64,000 nucleotides of DNA from UKL13-2 sp036394575 (GTDB taxonomy: Bacteria; Pseudomonadota; Gammaproteobacteria; Burkholderiales; Usitatibacteraceae). The stretch covers positions 1 through 64,000 of the forward strand of contig DASWEY010000078.1 in the NCBI GenBank assembly GCA_036394575.1, read 5' to 3'. The notes under the pieces are model-generated. The model did no database searches. It was not told where the DNA came from and was given only the letters and a program-made list of their open reading frames with translations. Shown here one piece after another: positions 1 through 8,227 of the stretch. The number at the start of each line of letters is the position of its first letter. Within the stretch, counting starts at the first letter, position 1. The translations under genes and the position numbers were made by a program.

Positions 1-136
1 CCCACCTGGGGGATGGAATCGCGAGGTGGGTCTGAATAAGAAAAAACGGCCGATTTCGCTCTGAAATCAGGCAAAAATCGCGTTTTTTAGTGGGTCAAAT
101 TTGGACGCGAAAAGTGGGTCAATATTGGATGCGATT
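1..136. mobile_element. Probable IS21-like terminal remnant
   Basis: No gene is visible here. Positions 1-7 (CCCACCT) and 24-30 (AGGTGGG) form an inverted repeat. Positions 90-112 and 114-136 are imperfect direct copies beginning GTGGGTCAA and sharing the TTGGA(C/T)GCGA core, spaced 24 bp. Several IS21-family elements carry such repeated GTGGGTCAA blocks near one end. No istA or istB reading frame is present, so this is either an end running off the window or a decayed remnant. Bases 137-311, before the first gene, show nothing I recognise. The element assignment is by motif memory only. Confidence 0.35.
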
Positions 137-311
137 TGACACTAATGCTGGCCAAAAGGCACCAGCGGCCGTTGCTGAACGAAGTAGTCGTTTTCGATTG
201 CCCAGATTGTCTGGTTGTCCGGGGCGGTCATGGGGCTTTTCCGGTCATATGTCGACCCCTCAGAGCCGGGTTCTTCGAGTTCTTGCGACGGGCTAGAAGG
301 TTGGGGCTGAT

Positions 312-1118
312 TCAGACGAGCCCAAACGTTTTCCTTAAGCCCTTTTCGACCGGGCCAGCGGGCATGAAGCGGCGCAACTTGGCCAGAAGAGACGCCTCGC
401 CTTTAGGCGTATGGCGCATCTTCCATGGCCCTAACGCGGCGTCGACAATCGTGGCGGCGACTCCATCGGGCTCGGGCGCCTTTTGGACATTGTTTTGGAT
501 TGCCTGGGAAACGACGCCAAGCTCTTTGTTGTAGTCTGGGATTCTGGAGGCGGTCTGGGGCGCGTTGAGATCCAGGTTGGTTTTTGTAAAGGATGGTTCG
601 ACAAGCACCACGCGGATGCCGAATTGGCGCACCTCGTGATCCAGAGTCTCGGACAGTCCTTCAACGGCATGCTTGGAGGCCGAATAGAGTGCCATGTACG
701 GTGCAGGCAGAAAGCCCAGCACCGAGCTGATGTTGACGATGCGACCAGAACGCTGCTCACGCATATGCGGCAGCACAGCCTTGATCGTGCGCAAGAGGCC
801 GAAGAGGTTGGTGTCGAACAGCGTCTGGGCTTCGGCAATCGACGTTTCTTCCGTCGCGCCCAGCAAGGTCACACCCGCACTGTTGACCAGCACGTCGATG
901 CGTTTGGCTTGAGCGATGATGCTCTGGATTCCGCTCGCAATTGACGCTTCGTCACGGATATCCATCTCAATGAGTGCAACGCCAGGTATTGCTTGAGCTT
1001 TTGCCGTGTTCCGCACGGTGCCAAATACCTGGCAACCCTGCTTGGCAAACCTCATGGCGGTGGCGCGCCCGATACCTGAAGACACGCCGGTAACGACGAC
1101 AACTTTGGAATTCGACAT
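312..1118 (-). CDS. SDR family NAD(P)-dependent oxidoreductase
   Basis: This 268-residue protein is a classical short-chain dehydrogenase/reductase, expected to be cytosolic and to oxidise or reduce a small alcohol/carbonyl using NAD(P). The cofactor motif TGVSSGIG is at residues 10-17, NSAG at 79-82, and the catalytic Ser131-132, Tyr145 and Lys149 (YSASK) are all present. Length is normal for the family. The ATG is preceded by AAAGGAA, a good ribosome site. It is the last gene of the efflux operon, 39 bp after the RND pump gene, so it is probably co-transcribed under the same TetR control. It may modify the compound that induces or is exported by the pump; the substrate cannot be read from the sequence. 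Confidence 0.9.
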   Translation of the reverse strand: MSNSKVVVVTGVSSGIGRATAMRFAKQGCQVFGTVRNTAKAQAIPGVALIEMDIRDEASIASGIQSIIAQAKRIDVLVNSAGVTLLGATEETSIAEAQTLFDTNLFGLLRTIKAVLPHMREQRSGRIVNISSVLGFLPAPYMALYSASKHAVEGLSETLDHEVRQFGIRVVLVEPSFTKTNLDLNAPQTASRIPDYNKELGVVSQAIQNNVQKAPEPDGVAATIVDAALGPWKMRHTPKGEASLLAKLRRFMPAGPVEKGLRKTFGLV

Positions 1119-1157
1119 GGCGGTTCCTTTTTGTGTGGGTGACTTGGAGTGTGGGAA

Positions 1158-4100
1158 TCAGCTTTGTGAGGGGGCCGGTCCGATCTTGAACCAGATGGAA
1201 TACATGGCCGGCAGGAACACGAGCGTCAGGATTGTCCCAGCAAAGGTTCCGCCGATCAGCGTGTAGGCCAGCGTTCCCCAGAACACCGAATGGGTCAGCG
1301 GGATGAAGGCCAGGATCGCAGCCAGTGCGGTCAGGATCACCGGACGCGCGCGCTGCACGGTGGCCTCGACAACCGCACGGAACGGATCCAGCCCGGCCTG
1401 TTCGTTTTCACGAATCTGCCCGATCAAGATCAGCGTGTTGCGCATGAGGATGCCCGACAACGCAATCAAGCCAACCAGCGCATTGATGCCGAATGGCTGC
1501 TGGAACAGAAGCAGCGTCGGAACCACGCCGATCAGTCCCAGCGGACTGGTCAGGAAGACCATCACCATTCCCGCGATTGAGCGGACCTGCAGAATGATGA
1601 TGAGCAGAGTGATGGCCAGCATGATGGGGAAGATCGGCAGCATGGCGACCGTCGCCTTGCCTGATTCCTCGATGGAACCGGCCTCTACGATGCGGTAGCC
1701 GCTCGGCAGTTTTTCCATGATGGGCTGGAGCTGCCGGGTAATGGCCGTCGATACGTCCGGCGGCTGCAAGCCTTCGGCGATGTCGCCACGGACGGTGATC
1801 GTAGGCATGCGGTCGCGTCGGCGCATGACCGGTTCTTCCATGCGCACCTCGACCTTGCCCACCTGCGACAGCGGGATGCGCTGCCCGTTGGCGCCAGCCA
1901 GCGTGAAATCGCCAATTTTGGCCGGGTCGAGCCGGTTGTTGCCCGCCGAGCGCGCGACAACCTGCACCGTGCGAATGTCCTCGCGCACGGCGGTGACTGA
2001 AATGCCGTTGAGCAAGAATTGCAGTTGTTGCGCCACGGAACTGGAAGTCAGCCCGACGGCTTGCAATCGGTCCTGCTGCAAGGTGAAGTGCAGCGTGGGT
2101 ACGCGCACCCCCCAATCCGTATTGACTGTGCGCATCAGTGGGCTGGCGTCCATGACCTGCTGCACCTCAGCCGCCACTTTGCGCAACAGCTCCGGATCAG
2201 GGCCGGTGACCCGATAGGCCACCGGGAACGGCGAATAAGGACCGAATACCAGTTGGGTGACACGCAAACGTGCCTCTGAGGCCAGGCCGTTGGCGATGGC
2301 CTGCCGCAGCCGGTGTTTCAACGCCTCGCGCTCGTCCTGGTTGTCCGTGCGCACTACGATCTTCGCAAATGACGGATCAGGCAACTCCGGCCCCATCGAG
2401 AAATAGAAGCGTGGAGCGCCCTGGCCGACGTAGGCGGTGACGATCTTGGTTTCCTCTTGCTTGGCCAGCCAGGCTTCCACCTTCCCCGCAGCGGCGCTGG
2501 TCTGGGTAATCGACGTGCCATAGGGCATTTGCACCTCGACCAACACTTCAGGCCGGTCAGAAATCGGGAAGAACTGTTTCTTGACCACAGCCATGCTGAG
2601 CACCGACACCACGAAAAGGCCGATCACCGTGCCGGCGACGATCCACTTCCGGGCAATGACGCGCCCCAGCAGTTGACGAAAGCGGTTGTAGCGTGGCGTG
2701 TCGTAGATCGCCTCTTGACCGCCTTCGACCTTCTTGAAGTCGGGCAACAGCTTGACCCCGAGATACGGCGTGAAAACCACAGCCACCACCCATGAGGCGA
2801 TGAGCGCGATGCCCACGATCCAGAACATGTTGCTGGTGTACTCACCCGCCGTGGATCGGGCGAAGCCATTGGGCATGAAGCCGACGGCCGTGACCAAGGT
2901 GCCCGACAGCATAGGTGTCGCGGTGTGGCTCCAGGCATAGGCCGAGGCCGCGATACGGCCATAGCCTTCTTCCATCTTCACCACCATCATTTCGATGGCG
3001 ATGATGGCGTCGTCCACCAGCAGACCGAGCGCCAGGATCAACGACCCCAGCGTGATGCGATCGAAATTCTTGCCGGTCGCGAGCATCACCGCAAAGACGA
3101 CGGCCAGCGTCAGCGGCACTGCGGCTGCAACCACGACCCCGACACGCCAGCCCATGCTCACGAAGCTCACCAGCATGACCACCAGCACTGCGGCGAAGAA
3201 CTTGACCATGAACTCGCCAACCGCCGAACTGATGTTGACGGCCTGGTCGGTGACTTTGGCCAAACGCATGCCCAGCGGTAGCTCGGCGTTGATCGCACTG
3301 ACTTCGCTGTCCAGCGCCTTGCCCAGGTCGAGTCCGTTCCAACCGTCGCGCATGACGATGCCCAGCAGCAGTGCGGGTTCGCCGCCGTTACGGATCATGA
3401 ACGTCGCCGGATCTTCATAGCCACGCTTCACCGTGGCGATGTCCGACAGTTTCAGCGTGCGCCCCTGCGCCACCACGGGCGTGTTACGGATCTTCTGCAG
3501 CTCATCAAAGGCGCCGTCCAGGCGGATGAACACCTCTGGCCCCTTGGTCTCGACGGACCCGGCCGGTGTCAAAGCATTCTGGCTGTTGAGCGCGGCGAAC
3601 ACATCCTGCGGGCTGATGCCCAATGTTGCCAGGCGCTCGTGTGAAAATTCGACGTAAATGCGTTCCGACTGTTCGCCAATGATATTGACCTTCTTCACGC
3701 CCGGCACGTGCAGCAGGCGCTGGCGCAGCGATTCCGCGTCGCGAACGAGCACACGCTGTGGTTCGCCCTTGGCCTTGAGTGCGAACAAGGCGAAGGTCAC
3801 ATCGGAATACTCGTCATTGAGAAACGGCCCGATCACGCCGGGCGGCAGATTGCGCGCTTCGTCACCGACCTTTTTACGGGCCTGGTAGAACTCGTCCTGC
3901 ACTTCCGACGGAGGGGTGCTGTCCAGCAGGGTCAGTGTGGTGAAAGCCAATCCAGGACGGGTGTAGGTCTCGCTGCGGTCGTACCAGCGTAGCTCCTGCA
4001 AGCGCTTTTCGATCTTCTCGGCGACCTGATCCTGCATCTCCTGCGCAGTAGCCCCGGGCCAGGCAGTGATGATCGTCATCACCTTGATCGTGAATGAGGG

Positions 4101-4226
4101 GTCCTCCGCCCGACCGAGCTTAAAGAAGGACATGGCCCCGCCCAGAGCGATCAAGAGGATCAAGAACAGGGTAATGGCGCGTTCGCGTACAGCGAGCGCC
4201 GACAGGTTGAAACGGCCTTCGCTCAC
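1158..4226 (-). CDS. RND multidrug efflux permease (AcrB/TriC-like)
   Basis: This 1022-residue protein is a full-length inner-membrane pump of the hydrophobe/amphiphile efflux RND family, which exports drugs and other amphiphiles by proton antiport. It has the N-terminal transmembrane helix (about residues 15-33), two large periplasmic loops and two groups of hydrophobic helices. The proton-relay aspartate pair is visible in LVDDAI in the fourth membrane segment. The N-terminal GRAEDPSFT stretch recalls the TriC/MexK-like clade rather than AcrB itself. The start is a GTG overlapping the adaptor stop by 4 bp (GTGA), with GGGAG upstream, showing translational coupling to the adaptor gene. Substrates are unknown. 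Confidence 0.95.
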   Translation of the reverse strand: MSEGRFNLSALAVRERAITLFLILLIALGGAMSFFKLGRAEDPSFTIKVMTIITAWPGATAQEMQDQVAEKIEKRLQELRWYDRSETYTRPGLAFTTLTLLDSTPPSEVQDEFYQARKKVGDEARNLPPGVIGPFLNDEYSDVTFALFALKAKGEPQRVLVRDAESLRQRLLHVPGVKKVNIIGEQSERIYVEFSHERLATLGISPQDVFAALNSQNALTPAGSVETKGPEVFIRLDGAFDELQKIRNTPVVAQGRTLKLSDIATVKRGYEDPATFMIRNGGEPALLLGIVMRDGWNGLDLGKALDSEVSAINAELPLGMRLAKVTDQAVNISSAVGEFMVKFFAAVLVVMLVSFVSMGWRVGVVVAAAVPLTLAVVFAVMLATGKNFDRITLGSLILALGLLVDDAIIAIEMMVVKMEEGYGRIAASAYAWSHTATPMLSGTLVTAVGFMPNGFARSTAGEYTSNMFWIVGIALIASWVVAVVFTPYLGVKLLPDFKKVEGGQEAIYDTPRYNRFRQLLGRVIARKWIVAGTVIGLFVVSVLSMAVVKKQFFPISDRPEVLVEVQMPYGTSITQTSAAAGKVEAWLAKQEETKIVTAYVGQGAPRFYFSMGPELPDPSFAKIVVRTDNQDEREALKHRLRQAIANGLASEARLRVTQLVFGPYSPFPVAYRVTGPDPELLRKVAAEVQQVMDASPLMRTVNTDWGVRVPTLHFTLQQDRLQAVGLTSSSVAQQLQFLLNGISVTAVREDIRTVQVVARSAGNNRLDPAKIGDFTLAGANGQRIPLSQVGKVEVRMEEPVMRRRDRMPTITVRGDIAEGLQPPDVSTAITRQLQPIMEKLPSGYRIVEAGSIEESGKATVAMLPIFPIMLAITLLIIILQVRSIAGMVMVFLTSPLGLIGVVPTLLLFQQPFGINALVGLIALSGILMRNTLILIGQIRENEQAGLDPFRAVVEATVQRARPVILTALAAILAFIPLTHSVFWGTLAYTLIGGTFAGTILTLVFLPAMYSIWFKIGPAPSQS

Positions 4227-5338
4227 GGATGTGCTCCCTCAGTCGCAGCGGCGACGGCGAGGCCCGCCACCCGGACCTGCTCGTCTTCTCGCAGCAGATG
4301 CGCGCCGAGCGCGACTATTCGTTCGCCTTGCTTGATCTGACCCGCGACGTATGCTCCGGCGTCATCAATGCGCTGGACTGCGACCGGCCGCCAGGACACC
4401 TTTGCCGGCTCACCATGGATGACCCACACCCCCGGTCCTTTGCCCGCGTCGAACAAAGAACCGATCGGCACGTGCAGACCGTCTTGCCCTGATGAGTGTC
4501 CATCCTGGATCTGGATCACAACCGTGGTACCCAACGGTGCGTTTGACAGATCCCCATCCAGCACATACCGCGCCTCGAAAGTGCGCGTGAGTCGATCCGC
4601 CGAGTTGGAGAGCTGCCGCAGCTTGGCCGGAACGGCAACCCCTTCTTTGCCGAACAGCGTGGCTTGCGCCACCGATCCGATAACGGGGCGCAGCGTTTCC
4701 GGCAATTGGATCACCGCCTCGCGGCGGCCGGCGTGGGCCAGCCGGACCACGACCTGTCCAGCGTTTACGACCTGGCCGGGCTCGGCCAGTGTTTCCATGA
4801 CCACGCCGTCGCCATCGGCCACCAGCTCCGTATAGAGACATGCATTGCGGGCAATGTCCGCTTGGGCTTCGGCCGCACGGAGCTGGGCCTGGGCAGCGTC
4901 TGCCGCAGCCTTTACTTGATCGTAGGCCGAAGCCGATATTGCACCGGTTCCTCGCAGGTCGCGGTAGCGGGCTTCATCTTCCGCGGTTTGCTGCGCTCGC
5001 GCCCGCGCGGCAGCGACCGCCTCCTGTTGAGCATGCGCCGCAAGCTTCAGATCGACAGAATCGATGCGCATGAGCAGCTGGCCGCGTTTGGCGGTTTGTC
5101 CAGCGTCCACCAGCCGTTCCATCACCTTGCCCGAGACGCGAAACCCCAAGTCACTTTGCACCCGGGCCGCTACGGTACCGGTGAACGAACGTGACGCAGC
5201 GGGCGCCCCCTGGACGATTGCCGCACGCACCAAGGGCACCTCGGTACGTGGATCGATTGGAGTCTTTTCGCCGCAAGCGACCAACGCCAACGGCAATGCA
5301 CAAATGAATAAAGGTGTAGCGAGGCGGAGCCGGAGCAT
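4223..5338 (-). CDS. RND efflux periplasmic adaptor lipoprotein
   Basis: This 371-residue protein is the membrane-fusion (HlyD/AcrA-type) subunit that bridges the RND pump and the outer-membrane channel. A lipoprotein signal ends at LVAC, followed by GEK, so it should be lipid-anchored in the periplasm. A lipoyl/barrel-sandwich half (GFRVSGKVMERLVDAG) comes first, then an alanine/glutamine-rich alpha-hairpin around residues 105-160, then the second lipoyl half (DGVVMETLAEPGQVV) and a beta-barrel. It starts the pump operon, 79 bp after the tetR stop. A good promoter overlapped by the 24-bp palindrome lies in that gap, so it has its own repressible promoter even though tetR lies upstream on the same strand. 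Confidence 0.94.
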   Translation of the reverse strand: MLRLRLATPLFICALPLALVACGEKTPIDPRTEVPLVRAAIVQGAPAASRSFTGTVAARVQSDLGFRVSGKVMERLVDAGQTAKRGQLLMRIDSVDLKLAAHAQQEAVAAARARAQQTAEDEARYRDLRGTGAISASAYDQVKAAADAAQAQLRAAEAQADIARNACLYTELVADGDGVVMETLAEPGQVVNAGQVVVRLAHAGRREAVIQLPETLRPVIGSVAQATLFGKEGVAVPAKLRQLSNSADRLTRTFEARYVLDGDLSNAPLGTTVVIQIQDGHSSGQDGLHVPIGSLFDAGKGPGVWVIHGEPAKVSWRPVAVQRIDDAGAYVAGQIKQGERIVALGAHLLREDEQVRVAGLAVAAATEGAHP

Positions 5339-5372
5339 GAAAGTCCCTTTGGCGAAGTGATCGGGACCTTCA

Positions 5373-5408
5373 TTATGGTACTAGTGACTAATTTGGTCAA
5401 TAGTCACC
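5373..5408 (-). promoter_or_regulatory. Efflux operon promoter with TetR operator
   Basis: On the minus strand a -35 TTGACC (5396-5401) and -10 CATAAT (5373-5378) are separated by 17 bp. A 24-bp palindrome, GTGACT-N12-AGTCAC, occupies 5385-5408 and covers the -35 and half the spacer. The same palindrome is at 6075-6098. This is the expected layout for repression of the adaptor-pump-SDR operon by the neighbouring TetR protein; binding itself is inferred. Confidence 0.75.
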
Positions 5409-5417
5409 GATTTGTGT

Positions 5418-6035
5418 TTACGGCGACAGGCTACGGAGTACCAAGCTGGAGAGCTGGGCTGGCGCCTCCTCGGCGTAATCGAAGCTGTGCTGCAGGATCA
5501 GCGGGTTCAGGTAAGGGCGCATTACCAAGTAGATCGCCATCGCGGTTTCGTCCAGGGGTGTCTTGCGCTCAAAGTCACCACTGAGCCGCCCCAGCTGCAA
5601 GATGTCCCGCAGCAGCGCTTGAATGCGCTCTTCATAAGCGAGCGTGGCCTGCCAGCGCTCTGTCGCAGCAGATGCCGCGATTTCATAGAGCTTGCGATCC
5701 TGGGAAAACAGACGCTGGCTCGACTCGACGATGGCTTTGAACATGCGTCGCAGCTTCTCGGGTGGCCGATCCGCCTGGTCAATGGCTGCCCTGACCTCCG
5801 CCTCGATCTCGCCCAGGCAGTTCGCACAGATCATCTCGCCAATGGCCTGCTTGGACTCAAAAAATTTATAGATGTAGGCCTTTGAAAAGCCGATGACCTT
5901 CGCAAGGTCGGAAACGGTCGTTTTTTCGTAGCCGTAGCGGCTGAAGTGCTCCGTGGCAGCGGCAACGATCTGGTTTCGCACCTCGTGGTCGGCCGGGCCC
6001 CGGGCCGAAGCGGGGGAAGTACTTGTTTTCTTCAT
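5418..6035 (-). CDS. TetR family repressor of the efflux operon
   Basis: This TetR/AcrR-type regulator has a typical N-terminal helix-turn-helix (about residues 20-65, with FSRYGYEKTTVSDLA and SKAYIYKFF) followed by an all-helical ligand domain. I chose the ATG at 6035 (205 residues): GGAG lies just upstream, and an upstream TTG at 6071 would put the translation start next to the operator. It lies on the same strand as the pump operon and divergent from the outer-membrane factor gene. Identical-layout palindromes at 5385-5408 and 6075-6098 flank it, so it probably represses both transcripts and itself. The inducer is unknown. Confidence 0.9.
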   Translation of the reverse strand: MKKTSTSPASARGPADHEVRNQIVAAATEHFSRYGYEKTTVSDLAKVIGFSKAYIYKFFESKQAIGEMICANCLGEIEAEVRAAIDQADRPPEKLRRMFKAIVESSQRLFSQDRKLYEIAASAATERWQATLAYEERIQALLRDILQLGRLSGDFERKTPLDETAMAIYLVMRPYLNPLILQHSFDYAEEAPAQLSSLVLRSLSP

Positions 6036-6064
6036 GGGCTCCAGCTTACGCCAGTCGGAAAGAC

Positions 6065-6098
6065 TAGACAACTAGTGACTGTTTGGTATTATAGTCAC
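6065..6098 (+). promoter_or_regulatory. Divergent tetR/outer-membrane factor promoter with TetR operator
   Basis: The palindrome GTGACT-N12-AGTCAC at 6075-6098 is the second copy of that at 5385-5408. On the plus strand a -35-like TAGACA (6065-6070) and -10 TATTAT (6087-6092), 16 bp apart, would drive the outer-membrane factor gene, with the palindrome over the spacer and -10. On the minus strand a perfect TATAAT (complement of 6088-6093) lies inside the same palindrome and could serve tetR, although I see no good -35 for it. Autoregulation is inferred. Confidence 0.7.
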
Positions 6099-6124
6099 TT
6101 CTTTGGTATAAATGGAGAAGCCAT

Positions 6125-7585
6125 ATGCTGTCCAAACACACCTTTGCCGCTCTCCTTGTGGCTAGCCTGTCAACAGGCTGCGCGGTCGGTCCCGACTACG
6201 TCCGGCCCGACATGCCCTTGCCTGAGAGGTTCCAGGGCCAGACGGCCGTAGATCACCGACTGGCGAAATCCAGCGCCGACCTCGCCACTTGGTGGACGGG
6301 GTTCGGTGATCCGCAACTGACGCGATTCGTGACGCTTGCGTTGGAACAGAACCTTGATCTTGCGCAGGCATCCGCACGAGTAACTCAAGCCCGTGCCGGG
6401 CTTGGCGCGGCCAACGCCGCACTGTTGCCCTCCGGCAACGTCGCCGGTCAGGCGGCCAGGGCTTACCAGTCCGTAGAAACCCCGTTGGGGCAAGTCTTGA
6501 ATTCGAAGCCCGGTTTCGACCGTTACGGCAATGCTTACGAGGCAAATCTTGGTGCGAGCTGGGAACTGGACGTGTTCGGTGGTCTGCGCCGGGGACGGGA
6601 AGCAGCGCTTGCTGAGTACCGGTCCTCGGAAGCAGGTGCAATTGCCACGCGATTAGCCGTGGCTGCACAGACTGCCGACATCTACATCACCATCCGTGGA
6701 TTGCAGGCCCGTCTGGACGTCGCTCGCCGGCAGGTACAGACGCGGCAGGAACTGCTCTCAACCATCAGCCTTCTATTTGGCAAGGGTCTGGCGGCTGAGC
6801 TTCAAGTGAGGCAAGCCGAAGGCGCTCTTGCACAGGTTCGGGCCTCCGTCCCAGTACTTGAGGCGAGTTTGGACGTGGCTATGAACGCACTGGACGTCAT
6901 GTTGGGCTCACCGCCCGGAACGCATCGTGCGGAGATGATCGAGGCTGGCGATATCCCAACAGCCCCGCAGATCGCCGCCACCGGGTCGCCGGGCGAGTTG
7001 CTCCGGCGTCGGCCTGACCTGATCGTGGCTGAGCGTCGCTTGGCCGCATCCAGCGCGCGTATTGGAGTCGCCATCTCCGAGTACTACCCCAAGCTCTCTC
7101 TAGGTGGACTGATCGGCAGCACGACATCGGTATCGAGCGGCAATCTCTTCACCAGCCGCGCCAGTCAGGCTGCGGGCGTGCTCGGTCTGCGCTGGCGCCT
7201 ATTCGATTTCGGCCGCATCAACGCGCAGATTGAGCAGGCGAAGGGACAGGAAGCCGAGATGTTGGCTGCTTATCGACTTGCTGTCCTACGGGCAACGGAG
7301 GACGTGGAAAACGCCTTGTCGGCCTTGGTCAAGCGCGAAGAGCAGGCTGCTGTGCTGACTCAGGGTGTGGACTCGCTCAGCCGCGCGCGAGGCGCTTCGT
7401 TTGCAGCGTATCAAAAGGGTGTCGTCAGCCTGATCGAAGTCTTGCTGGCTGACGAAAACTTGTTGCGCGCCTCCGACGCGCGAGTACAGGCCCAAACGGA
7501 ATCAGCATGCGCGGCGGTCGCGATCTTTAGAGCACTCGGCGGAGGCTGGCAACCCCTCGAATCGAAGGTGGTGGCAATCAAGTAA
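6125..7585 (+). CDS. Outer-membrane efflux factor (NodT/OprM family)
   Basis: This 486-residue lipoprotein is the TolC-like channel of the tripartite pump. The signal peptide ends in STGC (Cys19), giving a lipid anchor, and the next residues AVGPDYVRP are the hallmark N-terminus of the NodT family. Two related halves follow, each with long alpha-helical hairpins rich in Ala/Gln (for example LDLAQASARVTQARAGLGAA and the later AYRLAVLRATEDVENAL). GGAGAAG four bases before the ATG fixes the start. It is transcribed away from tetR and the pump genes, sharing the regulatory gap with tetR, and should pair with that pump. Confidence 0.93.
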   Translation: MLSKHTFAALLVASLSTGCAVGPDYVRPDMPLPERFQGQTAVDHRLAKSSADLATWWTGFGDPQLTRFVTLALEQNLDLAQASARVTQARAGLGAANAALLPSGNVAGQAARAYQSVETPLGQVLNSKPGFDRYGNAYEANLGASWELDVFGGLRRGREAALAEYRSSEAGAIATRLAVAAQTADIYITIRGLQARLDVARRQVQTRQELLSTISLLFGKGLAAELQVRQAEGALAQVRASVPVLEASLDVAMNALDVMLGSPPGTHRAEMIEAGDIPTAPQIAATGSPGELLRRRPDLIVAERRLAASSARIGVAISEYYPKLSLGGLIGSTTSVSSGNLFTSRASQAAGVLGLRWRLFDFGRINAQIEQAKGQEAEMLAAYRLAVLRATEDVENALSALVKREEQAAVLTQGVDSLSRARGASFAAYQKGVVSLIEVLLADENLLRASDARVQAQTESACAAVAIFRALGGGWQPLESKVVAIK

Positions 7586-7620
7586 CAACAGCACACACCA
7601 ATAGCGACCCGGGGGGGAAC

Positions 7621-7716
7621 ATGGAACTTCGCCATCTCCGTTGCTTCATAGCCGTTGCAGAAGAACTCCATTTAATTGACGAAAGAATCCCCACCCAGGC
7701 GGGTGGGAGAGTGTAA
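7621..7716 (+). pseudogene. Truncated LysR regulator N-terminus
   Basis: An ATG preceded by a G-rich ribosome site (GGGGGGGAAC) opens a frame coding for MELRHLRCFIAVAEELH, which is the standard start of the LysR DNA-binding domain. The frame then leaves the family after about 18 residues and stops at 7714-7716 after 31 codons. Nothing resembling the rest of a LysR protein follows. A short hairpin (CCCACCC at 7690-7696, GGGTGGG at 7701-7707) lies just after the break. I read this as a regulator gene cut by a rearrangement at about 7675. A functional 31-residue peptide is unlikely. Confidence 0.7.
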
Positions 7717-7977
7717 TTCGCGATTTGGGCCGGCCGGCTTCCAATTCTCGTTAGATCGCCCCTGCGCTGGCGCCATGCAAAATCGAGCCGAATCCACGTC
7801 CAGTTCCCACCTAAAGAACCCCCTAATCAAGACTAAGTTGTACTCGTTTGTACTCGTTCAAATAACGAAGTTTCTAAGCGTCTATTTATTAAGACTTTTA
7901 TTTTTCGCGTAAAACGACACTATGTTGTCTCTACACAATGAAGCTGATCACTCGCAGGCATCGCAAAAAATAAACGA
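7717..7977. other. AT-rich non-coding stretch at the island edge
   Basis: No gene is supported. The composition becomes markedly AT-rich from about 7800 to 7935, unlike both neighbours. A 10-bp near-tandem repeat (TACTCGTTTG then TACTCGTTCA, 7841-7860) is present. The stretch separates the broken LysR gene from the next intact gene and probably marks an old insertion or deletion boundary. Confidence 0.5.
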
Positions 7978-8042
7978 AACTCCAGCATTGGCGCTGGTTT
8001 CGGGACATTTATGCCTGAAAGCCAGCACCAATGCTGGAGTTT
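7978..8042. repeat. 65-bp palindromic repeat
   Basis: Positions 7978-7997 (beginning AACTCCAGCATTGG) and 8023-8042 (ending CCAATGCTGGAGTT) are inverted copies matching at 19 of 20 positions, around a 25-base loop. The CCAGCATTGG core recurs beside the dispersed repeat at 32274. It has no T-rich tail, so it resembles a REP/MITE-like palindrome more than a terminator. Confidence 0.65.
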
Positions 8043-8135
8043 GAATTTCACGTTTATCGTGGCAGCCTAGCGCGCCGAGCATAACTGGCTGCCGATGCCG
8101 GTGCATGACGGGATGGAATGCGGCGATCCAGACCA

Positions 8136-8175
8136 CCAAATAAAATCGGCGCCGCCCCTGAATGGAGCGGCGCCG
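8136..8175 (-). terminator. Rho-independent terminator of the 8228-8863 gene
   Basis: A perfect 9-bp GC stem (CGGCGCCGC at 8147-8155, GCGGCGCCG at 8167-8175) with an 11-base loop is followed on the minus strand by ATTTTATTT. It lies about 50 bp after the stop of the minus-strand gene ending at 8228. Confidence 0.7.
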
Positions 8176-8227
8176 TCCCGTTGCGCCCTGCTTTGTTTCT
8201 TTGTCGTCTACGGTTCTGAAGCGTGAA

